Under the pieces are notes generated by a model that worked only from the letters and a program-made list of their open reading frames with translations, did no database searches and had not been told where the DNA came from. Shown in pieces: positions 23,187-33,768 of a stretch of 64,000 nucleotides of DNA; position 1 is the stretch's first letter; every line of letters starts with the position of its first letter. A program made the position numbers and the translations under genes. The DNA comes from Plasmodiophora brassicae (Eukaryota; Endomyxa: Phytomyxea; Phytomyxea; Plasmodiophorida), in assembly GCA_036867785.1 (NCBI GenBank), contig CP145415.1:1178001-1242000 (forward strand), read 5' to 3'.

Positions 23187-26100
23187 CTACAGGGCGTCCC
23201 ACGTGTCCGGGCCCATGCCGACGTCGGCGCTGCTGACGTCGTGCTTGGCAGCCCTACGGTCGGCGACCTTGAAGATGACGACCTTGAGAACTACAAGCAG
23301 TGGTGTCAGTGACACGACGCCCGGTCATCAGGCACCGACGACGTACAGTCTTGGATGAGGAACCAGATGCCGCAGTAGAACCAGACGAACCCGCACCACT
23401 GCACAGGGATCGGGGCGCCCTCGCTGCCGAACGGCCAGTACAGCGAGAACAGCGTCGAGATGCCCATGGACAGGCACCCAGCGAACAACAGCAACTTGCC
23501 CGGACGCTGTGACACGAACGGGTCCGGCCCCGTACGTGCCGTGAACAGCGTCATGAAATCGCTAAGCGATACCTTCACTATGTGGGGCAGAGCCAATCAG
23601 TCCTCGCTGCTCTCCAACACAAGCGAGGCTCCGTCGACTTACAGTACATGACGACAACGACCTGCTGGAACGTAAGCGCCTCGAGGCCGAACGCTTTGGA
23701 CACTGACGCGTCCGTGTCTTGCCACGACGTCAGTGCCATCTCGAGCATGACGAGCGAGGACGCGCAGGCGACCAGGCCCAGGGTGGCGGCCATGGCCCAC
23801 AGGCGCGGGATGTTCCACACTTGCGGGCGCTTGCTCGCGTGAACGCTGTCGTATGCCACCGAAATGATGGTGCCGTCGTTCAGGACCGTGATCGTGATCA
23901 GGGCGATGACGGGCATGGTCCAGAACTCGGGGAACGACGCGTCTCCGGGCGGGCCGAGCTCGTTCGGGTGCATGGCCAGAATGGCAATGAAGAAGAACAG
24001 GATCAGCTGGAGCGTCGCGGCCACACGGTAGATCTACAACACGAGCACGTGTTAGCGGGCCCCTGAATCGCTCAGTCGTTGACCGCTCCTACCAGGAACG
24101 AGTTCATGCGGGCGAAGATACGGCGCGCGATTAGGATGGCCTCGACGATGGCGTTCAGGCCGGGTTCCGTCAAGACGATATCAGCGGCGGCGCGAGCAGC
24201 ATCGGTGGACCCTTCCACGGCCTACGAAGCGGTTGTCAACAGGCGCGTTCGGATGTGTAAACACGCGCGATGGTAACATACGACGCCGACGTCGGCCTGC
24301 TTCAGCGCGGGGGCGTCGTTGACGCCATCCCCCGTCATGCCCGTGATGATGCCACGCTGCTTCAGCGCCTCAATGATGATGAACTTGTGCTCCGGCAGCG
24401 CCTGGGAGAACCCGTCCGTATCCTGCCAGGTCCACGTCAGGCAACAACGCTATCATCGTGTGATCCAGGTCCCTCACCATGATCATGTCGCCCAGGTCGT
24501 CTCCAAGTGTGTCCGGCAGTTGACCCTGGCACTCAGTCAGGTCGATCTCGGGGATGATCCCGGATTTGCAGGACACAACGCGGCCGTCGCCGAGCGCCAG
24601 CGTCTTGGCCATCTCCTGGGCGACCAGCTGGTGGTCACCCGTGATCATCTTCACCGTGATGCCGTACTTGTTCGCGCGCCTGATCGTCTCCTTGGCGTCG
24701 GGACGGGCCGGGTCCAGGAACGACAAGATGGCAACCATCTCCATCTGGCCCTTCTCGTTCGTCTTCGCCACGGCCAGCGATCGAATGCCGCGCGCCGCCA
24801 GGTCCACGACGGCCAGCTCCACCGCTTTCCTGATGGCGTCCTTGTTGTGGCACAGGTCGAGGACGACGTCAGGAGCGCCCTTGACGACCGTAAACTGCTG
24901 GCCATGCGGCGAGCGGACGGTCGACTCGGTGCGCTTCCGGTCGGTGTCAAACGGAATGTACTCGACCTGGGTGAACGTGTCGCAACGCGGGATGTCGGCC
25001 ACGCCGAGGATCATCGTGTCCAGGGCGTCCTTGGCGGGCTCGTTCCACTTCGTGGCCAACGCCGCATACAGGATGACATCATCCCTGGTGGTGCCCTTGA
25101 TGAACGTCGGGCACTCGTCCTGGATCTGCATCTTGTTCATCGTCAGCGTGCCCGTCTTGTCAGAGCAGAGGACGCGCATGCCGGCCAGACGCTCTATTGC
25201 GGTCAGTTTCGCGACGATGGCGTGATGGGCGGTCAATTCACGGGATCCCAGTGCCAGCGTCGCCGTGACGACGACCTCGATGGCAATCGGGATCGAAGCG
25301 ACCAGCAGGACGACGTTGAACGAGATCGCCTCCTTTACTTTCTCGAAGGAGCCGGCTCCACCGACGACCAGAATGTAGGTCAGTGTGATGACGACGAGCA
25401 CGACCGAGATGACGAGCAGATTGATGACAATGCGCAGGAGGATCCTGTCAAGGTCGCCCAGGCTGTTGTCGTTGACCTGGAGCAGGGCGGCCGTCTTCCC
25501 GTACATCGTGTCCATGCCTGTCGCCGTCACCGTCGCTTCCGATTCACCACGGGCGACCGTCGAACCCATCTTGGCCTCGTGACCGGGGTTCATGCGCACC
25601 GGCATCGACTCACCCGTCATCGCCGACTGGTCAATGCTGACCGTCCCCGTGATAATCTCGCAATCGGCCGGCACCGCCGACCCGGCCGACAACGCGATCA
25701 GGTCGCCGGGCACCAGCAACGTCGCGTTGATCGTCTGCCATTGGCCATCGCGCTTCACCTGCGCCGTCGGTCGCAGGCTTTTCTGCACCATCGACTGTGT
25801 CAGTGGCGGGCAGGACACCCAGATGAAGTGCGCCAGCGAACCTTCAGCGCCGCAATGGCATTGTCGGCCTTGTTCGCTTCGTAGAACCCGACAAAGCCGT
25901 TGATGAACTGCAGGGCGAGCAGGACGCCCACGTCGACCCAGTTGGTGAGGATGCACTCGATGACGATGGCGATCCAGATGCCGATCGGCATCGGCCCGAT
26001 GAACTGCTCGAGAAGCAGGCGCCAGCGTGATTTGCTTTGCTCGGTCAGCTGGTTCAGGCCGTACTCCCTCAGTAGATCATCGGCGTCGGCTGACGTCAAT

Positions 26101-26285
26101 CCATTACTGTGCCCGATCGACACGGACGGCTGGCGCGAACGTTGCCGTTGGCGCTGCCCGACGTCGGCATCGAGTTGCGCCTCGACATCATGGACGTCGG
26201 CCATGTCGTCTCCGCTGTCGTCATATTCGGGTGGTTTCAACTTCGCCACGGCAGCGTTTGTAGGGCCTCGCCGTTGTCCCTCCAT
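23187..26285 (-). CDS. Plasma-membrane H+-ATPase (P3A), copy 3
   Basis: Seven phase-checked exons (26285-25842, 25794-24478, 24422-24282, 24221-24093, 24033-23643, 23577-23347, 23290-23187) give 918 aa. Catalytic motifs ([22 protein letters not shown]) are intact and helix 4 is PIAIEVVVT. Its N-terminal cytosolic domain (about 70 aa, many Arg/Gln/Asp) is unlike copies 1 and 2, which resemble each other there. The C-terminal tail ends GPDTWDAL. As the most upstream member of the array it may be the ancestral or the differently regulated copy; that is inference. Confidence 0.93.
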
Positions 26286-26639
26286 GCTGCGGTGACTAGG
26301 TTGGGCTGGCTTATTCCCTCGTAATGCAAGGTTATACAGCCAGGACGCTTTTTAAAACTGTGAGTGACATCATCGTACTGGGAAGCGCCCGTTGCCATAA
26401 GTGCACCGGTGATTATTCCGCGTGTGTCAACAGGCACGCATGCCTGTAGTGCTCACTGGCCAGTGGGGTGGCCTTGTCAGCTGTTCTGTCGGCGTGCGTC
26501 AACAGGGACAGTGTTGACACTGCATCCGCAGTGTGGTGCATTGCGGCGTGTGCCTATCTCGCGCGTACTTACATACGGTGTTCAGTGAATGACTCAATTC
26601 GCGGAACGTGTGGGTAGGTATTGCGACCTCTTCTGCTTG

Positions 26640-26715
26640 GTCCAGGAAGTTCCTGAGACCATGCAGGCAGGCGACCTGCCGCGTGCCTGCATCGTCCCAG
26701 GAACTTCCTACCCAC
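26640..26715. repeat. Imperfect inverted repeat (hairpin of about 70 nt)
   Basis: CAGGAAGTTCCTGAGACCATGC faces a mirrored arm ending AGGAACTTCCTACCC, with the inner arms TGCAGGCAGGC and GCGTGCCTGCA pairing across a loop of about 8 nt. It lies in the long gap upstream of H+-ATPase copy 3. It could be a MITE fragment or an RNA hairpin; there is no other evidence. Confidence 0.6.
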
Positions 26716-26775
26716 CTGAAGATGGGGTCAATCGGGTTGTAGGGAACCTCTAGTGGCTAGTCGTCTTCGTCTCCG

Positions 26776-27133
26776 TCAAAGCCAAGCAGATGAAGACACA
26801 CAGGAACGACGCGAGATAGCCAACGTGGATCGGAGGAAATGGACAACCTGTAGGACGATCCGGCGTGCCGCCACTCTCGTCTTCTCGCCGGATGCTTCTG
26901 TAGTGCGAGAGCGGCGGGCGGCACGATGTGCAGGACCGGATGGATCGTGCCAGATCTTTTCCGTTCCCTCCACGTGTGCCTTCTGCTCCTTCTCGCTTTG
27001 TTCCTTGGCTTTCGTCAAACTGGATTTAGAGTCTCCGAGTGGAACAATCGGTTCCCATGCGTGGCCTGTTTGCCGTACGAGGTTCACCATGACTGGCGTT
27101 CTTCTCCCACTGAGGACGGCTCCGCTCATCATG
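26776..27133 (-). CDS. Possible small basic protein, unrecognised
   Basis: A minus-strand frame of about 118 aa from ATG 27133 (MMSGAVLSGRRTPVMVNLVR) to 26776. It contains a lysine/glutamate-rich helix (SLTKAKEQSEKEQKAH) and a basic C-terminus. The plus strand is also open over the same bases, and no family is recognised, so this may be chance. It lies about 45 bp downstream of the TTC29-like gene on the same strand. The rest of 26286-27178 shows only the hairpin. Confidence 0.25.
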
Positions 27134-27178
27134 ATGCTTATAAAGCACGCGCTGTAAGGTGGCGGCCGAGCCTTTAGT

Positions 27179-28740
27179 TTATTGTTCCTCGTTGACAAAC
27201 GGTGTACGGTTGCACTTCCATTGGACGAGCCGGTGCAGGTCGTTGCGGACCGTGCCCAGGAACGGCACAAGGTGTAGGTCGCCGCGCGCCTTCCCCAATC
27301 TGATCCGGGCCACGTCCAGCTCGCCGAGCCGACCCTGCGACCGCGTCAAATGGTACGTTCTCTCAAAGTACTCGGACGCTTTCTCGTAATCGCCTGCCCA
27401 TCGCACTGATCAACGACGAGGGCTCCAGGCAGCATCGGTATCGCTCGGCATTACCGATCTCACTGTAGATGGCGCCGAGCTCGGCGCAGGCGCGCTCCTG
27501 GCCGTCTTTCGAGTCGCTCTCGGTCGCAATGTCCAGGAACGCTTTGAACCGCCGGATCGCCTCGTGGTTATCACCGAGCGAGTGGAACGACCGCCCCAGG
27601 GCGGCCTCAGCCTCGCCCTCAGCCTGCCGATCCTTGAGGTCCTTGCAGATCTGCAGGAAGTTCTGCAGGTACTGCAAGGACGTCATCGGATCGCCGAGTT
27701 CGTTAAACGCCAGGCCGAGCTTGTGGTTGGCGAACCCTTCCGCCCTGGGGTCCTCCGCCGCCACCGCCGCGTCCAGGCACCGGCTGAAGCTCTCGACGGC
27801 CGCGTTCAGGTCGCCCTCCTCCTGGTGCTGTTCAGCCTGGCGCCGGAACATCTCCGTTAAATGGTGGCCCGCCAGCTGGATCCCTTCCGCGTCCTCCGCC
27901 CGCCGGCAAATCTCCAGGTGCCTCTCGTGGAACTGGATGGCTGCGGCCAGTTCGCCCAACCTGCCACGATGGTCACAATGCGGTCGGGTGACGCGCGCCC
28001 GCCGAGTCCTACTTCTCGAACATGACGCCCAGGTAGTGGTTGGACTCGCCCGCGTGCGCATCGTTGCCCATCAGCGATGCGATCTCCAGGCACTTCTCGT
28101 AGAAGCAGATGGCCGTCGTCATGTCGTCCTTGCTGGCGTAGTGGTTCGCCACCTTCCTGTACGCAACGTACATGCCGTCCGAGCTCCCTGTCGCGCTCGT
28201 TCAGGACCCCCGCACCCTGCCGGTCGTCCCGCCAGGGATCACGTGTACCTTGCCGATGGGCGACTTCCGATTGCGACAGGCTCTCCTTGACGAATTCGAG
28301 TTCGTCGAGGGTGGACGGGCGCGATGCGGGCGCAGGCCTCGACGCCGACCCATCATCGCCGGCATGGGTCAGGTAGAACAATTCCGCATAGGAGTTCACG
28401 AACCCGGCCAGCAGCAGCTCATGGCAGAGCGTCTGAGCACAACGACGTTGCCTTTCGTCAGCGAACGCTGTCTCGGAACGCCCCTGCCCATGACCTGGCG
28501 GTCTCGTGGCGGTTTCGCGGCCGCCAGCTCATCGAGTCGCTTCCTCAGCTGGGCGGCGTTGGCTTCCTCGGCCCGCTTCACGATCGACCGCTTCGGCGAC
28601 GCTGACCGCGGCCCAGGCGCCGGTTTCGCCCTGCCAGGCGACGTCCGCGCCTTCAGGGATGCCAGCCCCCTGGCCGACGCCTTCTGCGCCCGGGACGCCG
28701 ACCTGGGCGCCACTGGCGGCGGCATCATCGCGTCGCCCAT
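27179..28740 (-). CDS. TTC29: Tetratricopeptide-repeat protein, TTC29-like
   Basis: Five phase-checked exons (28740-28495, 28432-28249, 28187-28013, 27960-27455, 27393-27179) give 441 aa (human TTC29 is 475). After a basic, Ala/Pro-rich N-terminus comes TLCHELLLAGF, then NSYAELFYLTH, which resembles the TTC29 start, and then at least five TPR units (AICFYEKCLEIA, AIQFHERHLEIC, AVESFSRCLDAA, AIRRFKAFLDIA, ASEYFERTYHLT). TTC29 is linked to axonemal dynein and ciliary motility in animals. Its presence implies that the organism makes a flagellum. Assignment to TTC29 rather than another TPR protein rests on the N-terminal motif and overall layout. Confidence 0.75.
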
Positions 28741-28972
28741 GTATGCCCGACACCAGCAGTCGACGGGATCGATCAGCGTGTACCTGGTACAGGTCACCTC
28801 GCTGGACGCGACTCTACTGGTACCGGTTGTACTCGCGACAGACGTTGACGTACCCGATCAATGCACACTGGACGAGTATGGCGGAAGTATCGATGTGCAT
28901 GGCACCCTACGCCCCGAGTGACGATGCGACCGCGTCGTCAGTCATTTATGGCGTCGGCAGGGGCGGGCGCGC

Positions 28973-31928
28973 ATGGACGACGTCGACGCGGTCGTGGGCG
29001 CGCTGCGGCGCCCGCTGGCCCGCGAGGCGTCCTGCGACGAGAGCGTTGCAGAGATCCACCGGTCCGTTGGGGACAGCGCGGGCGCGTACCGAGCGGTGCC
29101 CGGCATGCGTGCCTGTGACGCCGTCGTCCATGCGGTCCTGGCCGGCGGGCCGTCGTCGCCGACGTTCGACGTGCTGGTGGCGCTGGTGGCGGGCAGTGCT
29201 GACCCGGCGGCCAGCGTTGCGCGCCTGGCGAGGTGCGGCCCGCAGGCATGCACGCACCTGGTGCGCAAGTTCGAATCGCATCCGCTGCGCGACACATTCG
29301 TTGCCGCCGTCGTACGCGCCGATGCGTGCGAACACCTGACGCTCCCCGCATGGAGGTCGTTCGCGCGTACCGCTTCAGGGCCATTGCCTCGCCCGTGCCT
29401 GCGTGGGTACCTCGCTGCTCCCTGCTGCATTGTCGTGTTCTTACCGTGCGATTTGCTCGCGTTCGCGTGCAGTGGACCGGATGGAGGACGACGACGACTG
29501 CGACGGCGAGGACGTGCCTCCCTGTGTCTTTGAATTGATATCGGCGTCGGCACCCGCCGGCAGCGTTGTCAAGGAGGCTCGACGTCGTCTGTCCTCCTGG
29601 GTATCGTTGGTGCCCGTCTGCGAACGTGCTGCGCTGCTCGCGTCGAACGTCCATCGTTGCCAGCAACCCGCGCTTCATGGGCATGTTCGGGAGGCGTTGG
29701 AAGTGGACATTCGGGAACGCGCGCGCCTATCCGCTGACGATACGTTCGTGCTGGCGCATCTGCCTGCCAACGATCTTCTTCACCAGTGGGTCAACAGCGC
29801 GGGCACGGGACCGTCCGCCTTCCTGGTTGCGTTCCATTACGCGTACGCCGGCGACCCTGGTCCCATTGCGGATCGCGCCGACCTTCTGCTCCGGTTCGTT
29901 GATCTCGCCGGCCAACCGCATCTGACCGAACGTGTCGTCGCTGTCGCCCTGATTGCGACTCTCGCCGACGTTCTGCAACAGTCGACCCGGCCGATGGCGT
30001 CGATACTCTTTCGGACAGGGTCGATGCCGGGTCAGTTGGCTGATCGACGGCGGTCTCTGCTGATTGCGACATTGTTCATCATGGGGCGACGCGCATCGAT
30101 CATGCCGACGTTCGCTGTGGATCGCGTCGTAGAGGCCTTGCTGTCGGGCGACGTCGACCACCAATCCGGCGATCTTGTCGTGCGATGCGCCCTGCGCCTC
30201 TGCCACGTGGACCACCCGTTCTGCGTTTCGGCCGCTCTCGACGCGCTGTCCCTGCCCGGCGCCGTCGCCATCCTCCAGCGAACAGCAACCGCCGACCTCA
30301 TCGATACGGTGCTTGCTGCCACCGACATCCGCTGCAACCTCGAGGGCGATGATGGAGATGACGGCCGGGACGCCGACTGCCCTGTTCCGTCGATTCAGAG
30401 GCAGGCGTCACAGGTCGCCGCAATGCTGGAACCATCGTTGGGGACCGCCGTTTCGCTGCTAGTCCAAGTCGACGACGGCGCTGACCACGACGCGTTCCGG
30501 GATCGCCTCTGGGCAGCGTTGCACGATGTGGTCCAGTCACGCTGCCGACCTGATCGCGATCTGCTCGATGCCGCACGTCAGCTGTTCGCGTTGACCTCCT
30601 GCGTCGACTGTGGACCCAGCGGGTGCTTGCGTCGCCGCCTGCCCTCACCGTGTACGCGAGCACCTCCTGCAAAGACGTTCATGGCAGGGCTGGCGCCCAG
30701 ATCGGCGTGGTCGTTGATGCAACGTGGCCTTCAGGTCGTTTTCGGCCAGGAAGGCGTCCCTGAATCGGTGTTGACGCTGTTTGCCGGCGACCTGAATGTC
30801 GTGGCCGGCGCCTGTATCAAGTACGTCCAGGGAATGATGGACGAGGAGTCCGCCGTCATGGCGTTCGTCGACGTCCTGATCGGCAAGTTGATTTCGAGCG
30901 CCAGCGCTGACGGGTACGTCACCGCCCATGCCGAGCTGTGCCACCTGCTGTTCGAGGTCAAGGAAGGCAGGCCAGAGACAACGCTACGTGCCCTGGAGCA
31001 CCCGGCCCTGCTGTCTGCACTGGTCGACACGATCCAGACGTCGACAAGCCGGCGCCTGGCGGCGAACACGGCCATCCTGGTGACCGTGTTTATCGGCGAC
31101 CTTGTCGAGGGTCTCGTCGGCGACGCTGACACCAGGCGTCGCCTGCTTCGTCGCATCCTGCAAACCAGTGCCGTCGCGGGGTCTTGCCACCAGATCGTGT
31201 CGGCATGCAGTACGACGGTGCCGTTCGACAATGCAGACGACATCCTGAAGGCACTCCTCGACTGCGTCGTCGTCATCTCGCAGGTCGATGTTCCCGGGGC
31301 GGCCGCCTCCGTGTTCGGCAAGGCCGGCGAAGGCGAGCCGGTCGCCTGCAGGATCCTGGACGCGTTTGCGTCTGCGCCTGGGCCCATCCGGGTGCTGTTC
31401 GCTGATGGAACTAGCAGCGACCTGCTGGAGATGGCGCGCGGCTTGATCGTGGCTGGCTGCCAGAACAAGGTGCATCCCGGTGGCGTCGTGTGTCGCCTCG
31501 ACCCTGTCTGACGAATGCTCCCTGTATAGCAGGTGAAATTCTCGACAACCCTGGCACGCTCCGATGCGTTTGCGACGCGTATGCTGTTCCTGTGCCGGGA
31601 CTTCCGGCGCCCTGCCATGCACGCCGACCTTGCATTCCTGGGTAAAATGTACGAGCGCCTGGTGGTGGTCGGCTGGATAGGTGTGCATCTGCTGACGCGC
31701 GCTTCGCCTGTCAGGTTCGCCTGCGACGGGGTCCTGGCGCGCACAGCGACCGCTGTGCCGCACATTACCGACTGGCTGAGCTCGTACGCGCGGGACGATC
31801 CGAACGCCGCCCGCTACGACTCGATCATCAACGCTATCAGGGAGCGGATTCGGTACGTGCAGCAGCACGGCACGTCCCGTTGTACGCTGTCTGGTTCTGA
31901 TGGCCGCACGTGCTGTGATGGCAGGTGA
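28973..31928 (+). CDS. Large unknown alpha-helical protein
   Basis: Not recognised. Exons 28973-29366, 29473-31469 and 31533-31928 join in phase through introns of 106 and 63 nt to give about 928 aa. The composition (Ala, Leu, Val, Asp, Arg) and regular hydrophobic spacing suggest stacked helices of ARM/HEAT type. There is an acidic patch at the first junction (MEDDDDCDGED). No signal peptide, membrane span or catalytic motif is visible. The last exon may be spliced differently near 31880, changing the last residues. It is divergent from the TTC29-like gene with about 230 bp between start codons. Confidence 0.65.
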
Positions 31929-32166
31929 AGCGTGTCTCGTTGGCATGTTATGTAAACGAGCCCTTTGAGGTCAGACCGCGTGGCATCCGCGTTCAGCAAC
32001 GTCCGACGTTACCCGTTCATTCGGAACCCCAAATGGATGGATACACAGGCGCGTCCCATTGTCATGTTCCCGCAATTCGAGACATCTGTAATGCCAGGGA
32101 CGGGCATACTACTCTGACGTGAACGCCGGACGGCAGGACACATGCCACGCGCACGCTGAAGGAATA

Positions 32167-33474
32167 TTACAGTCCTTTGTTGAACGAGAAGGAAGTCACA
32201 GGGCGGCCCTTGCTGTCCTTCAGGCCCTGGAACTCGGGCTCGACGTCCTGCGCCCGGATTGCCCCTGTTTGTGGGAACAACCCAATGGCCAGGGGAACAG
32301 CCGCCGCAAGACACGCGGTGACGATCCCGACCTCCACTACAAGTCGAGCGCGCTTGCTCGCCGGCATCATCTTGGCCTTGTTCAGCAGGTTGATGATGAT
32401 TGGTGGCAGAACCAGGATCGGAGCCGGCAACGCCACCCGTGTCAAGGCCACCTGCGTCAGCGCGGCGCGGCCCGCCTGTTTCGACTGAACAGGACACTGT
32501 CAGAAGGATAACAACGGGTCTCATTGTGCTCCCCGACACCTTGCCGACAATGCGCCCCTCCTCGTCCTTAATCTCGATGCCTTCCTGCAACTCGTTGTAC
32601 CTCATTAACGTGACGTTCAGGACCCCAGCGCTGGCCACGGCCACGAACGGGGTGAACTGTTTCAGCAGGCGCAGGTTGGCGACCTGTGCAATCTGGCAAC
32701 GATATCGCGTCACCAGGAGAGCGCCCCCGAGGCAGCCAATGCGCTCGCGCCCGCCTACCTGGTTGAGGCCCACCGATATGCCACAGGACGCACCGACAGC
32801 GGCCGCATACGCCTTCATGATCTGCTCATTCGACATCGGGTTGGACGCGTTCCGATTCGCATGATTCACAGCGACATTATACTGCACACACACACACACA
32901 TCAGGTCGTCTGCCAACGTGGCCGAACACGTGCCGCCCATTACCGACTGGTTCACCCATTGCCAGAACACGGTGCCGACCACCGTGTTCGTCGTCAGCAT
33001 GCCGACGCAGATGGGCAGGTTCACGGGGACGAACGCCGAGAACCTGACGGGCAGACGATGTTCAGCCACCGACAGGGAATGGCGGTCGGGCGGTGACGAC
33101 AGGCCGACCTGAACAGCAGCGGAATGGGCTTGCCGGTGTCAGGATGCACGATGGCCTCCAGCGTCGACCGGGCCGCCCACATCTGCTCGTTGGACACGCC
33201 GGGCGGCGCCCCGCCAAGGTCCCTGAACTGTGCAATCAGGCCGGCGGCGTGCGCCAGCTCGGCGTCGGACGTGAACAGCGTCCGCGGGTTGATGATATCA
33301 ATGAACTTGCGCACTACGACGTGCATACCGAGTCACAAGCGCGATCATCGTCTGTCGCGAGGCCAACACCGCACCTCTGCCCATGTACGTCGACTGGTCA
33401 TACCGCGGCCGCTCCAACGAGAACGCCGGGATAGCGTCCCCAGGCGGCGGCGGCGGCGTCGTCGTCGTCGCCAT
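32167..33474 (-). CDS. Sideroflexin (mitochondrial serine transporter family)
   Basis: Six phase-checked exons (33474-33375, 33313-33109, 33043-32944, 32881-32759, 32683-32540, 32484-32167) give 329 aa, matching the usual 320-330. Visible are the N-terminal FSLERPRYDQSTY, FIDIINPRTLF, HPDTGKPI, NQSYNVAVNHANRN, GLNQVANLRLL and a C-terminal PAPILVLPPIIIN span. The protein sits in the mitochondrial inner membrane; animal SFXN1 imports serine for one-carbon metabolism. The third intron ends in a (TG)n tract right at its acceptor. Exon joins restore every family motif. Confidence 0.93.
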
Positions 33475-33768
33475 AACGAGGACGTCTTTTTTGTCTCGGT
33501 TTTGTCGCAGACGAGCAGCACACAGACGTACCACTTACCAGGCCAGGGCCAACCAGTCCCCGCCAGAGCCGCGCCCGCAGCCTTCTCTACCCAGATGCAC
33601 CGTCCATCGTGTCCCTCTTGCGATCGGACGCGTGCTGTTCGTCTGCCCAGGCGCCAACGCGTAGGTGCTGGACACGCTGGCCAAATTTACCGGCTCTGCA
33701 TGCACGGGTGGCGCCAGCACCCCACACCCGGAGTTCCAGTGGGTCCGTCCGCGCAGGCTGTTGCCGCC
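33475..33768. promoter_or_regulatory. Divergent intergenic region, sideroflexin and polymerase-like gene
   Basis: About 294 bp between divergent start codons. No named element is seen. The downstream gene start at 33769 is itself uncertain. Confidence 0.3.

Noticed and set aside
24319-25884. 521-aa plus-strand frame across H+-ATPase copy 3 (similar frames across copies 1 and 2)
   Set aside because: These are antisense shadows of a GC-rich gene. They recur in all three copies only because the sense sequence is conserved.
32882-32905. (CA)n run as a separate repeat feature
   Set aside because: It lies inside a sideroflexin intron, next to the acceptor, and is explained as part of the pyrimidine/TG tract.
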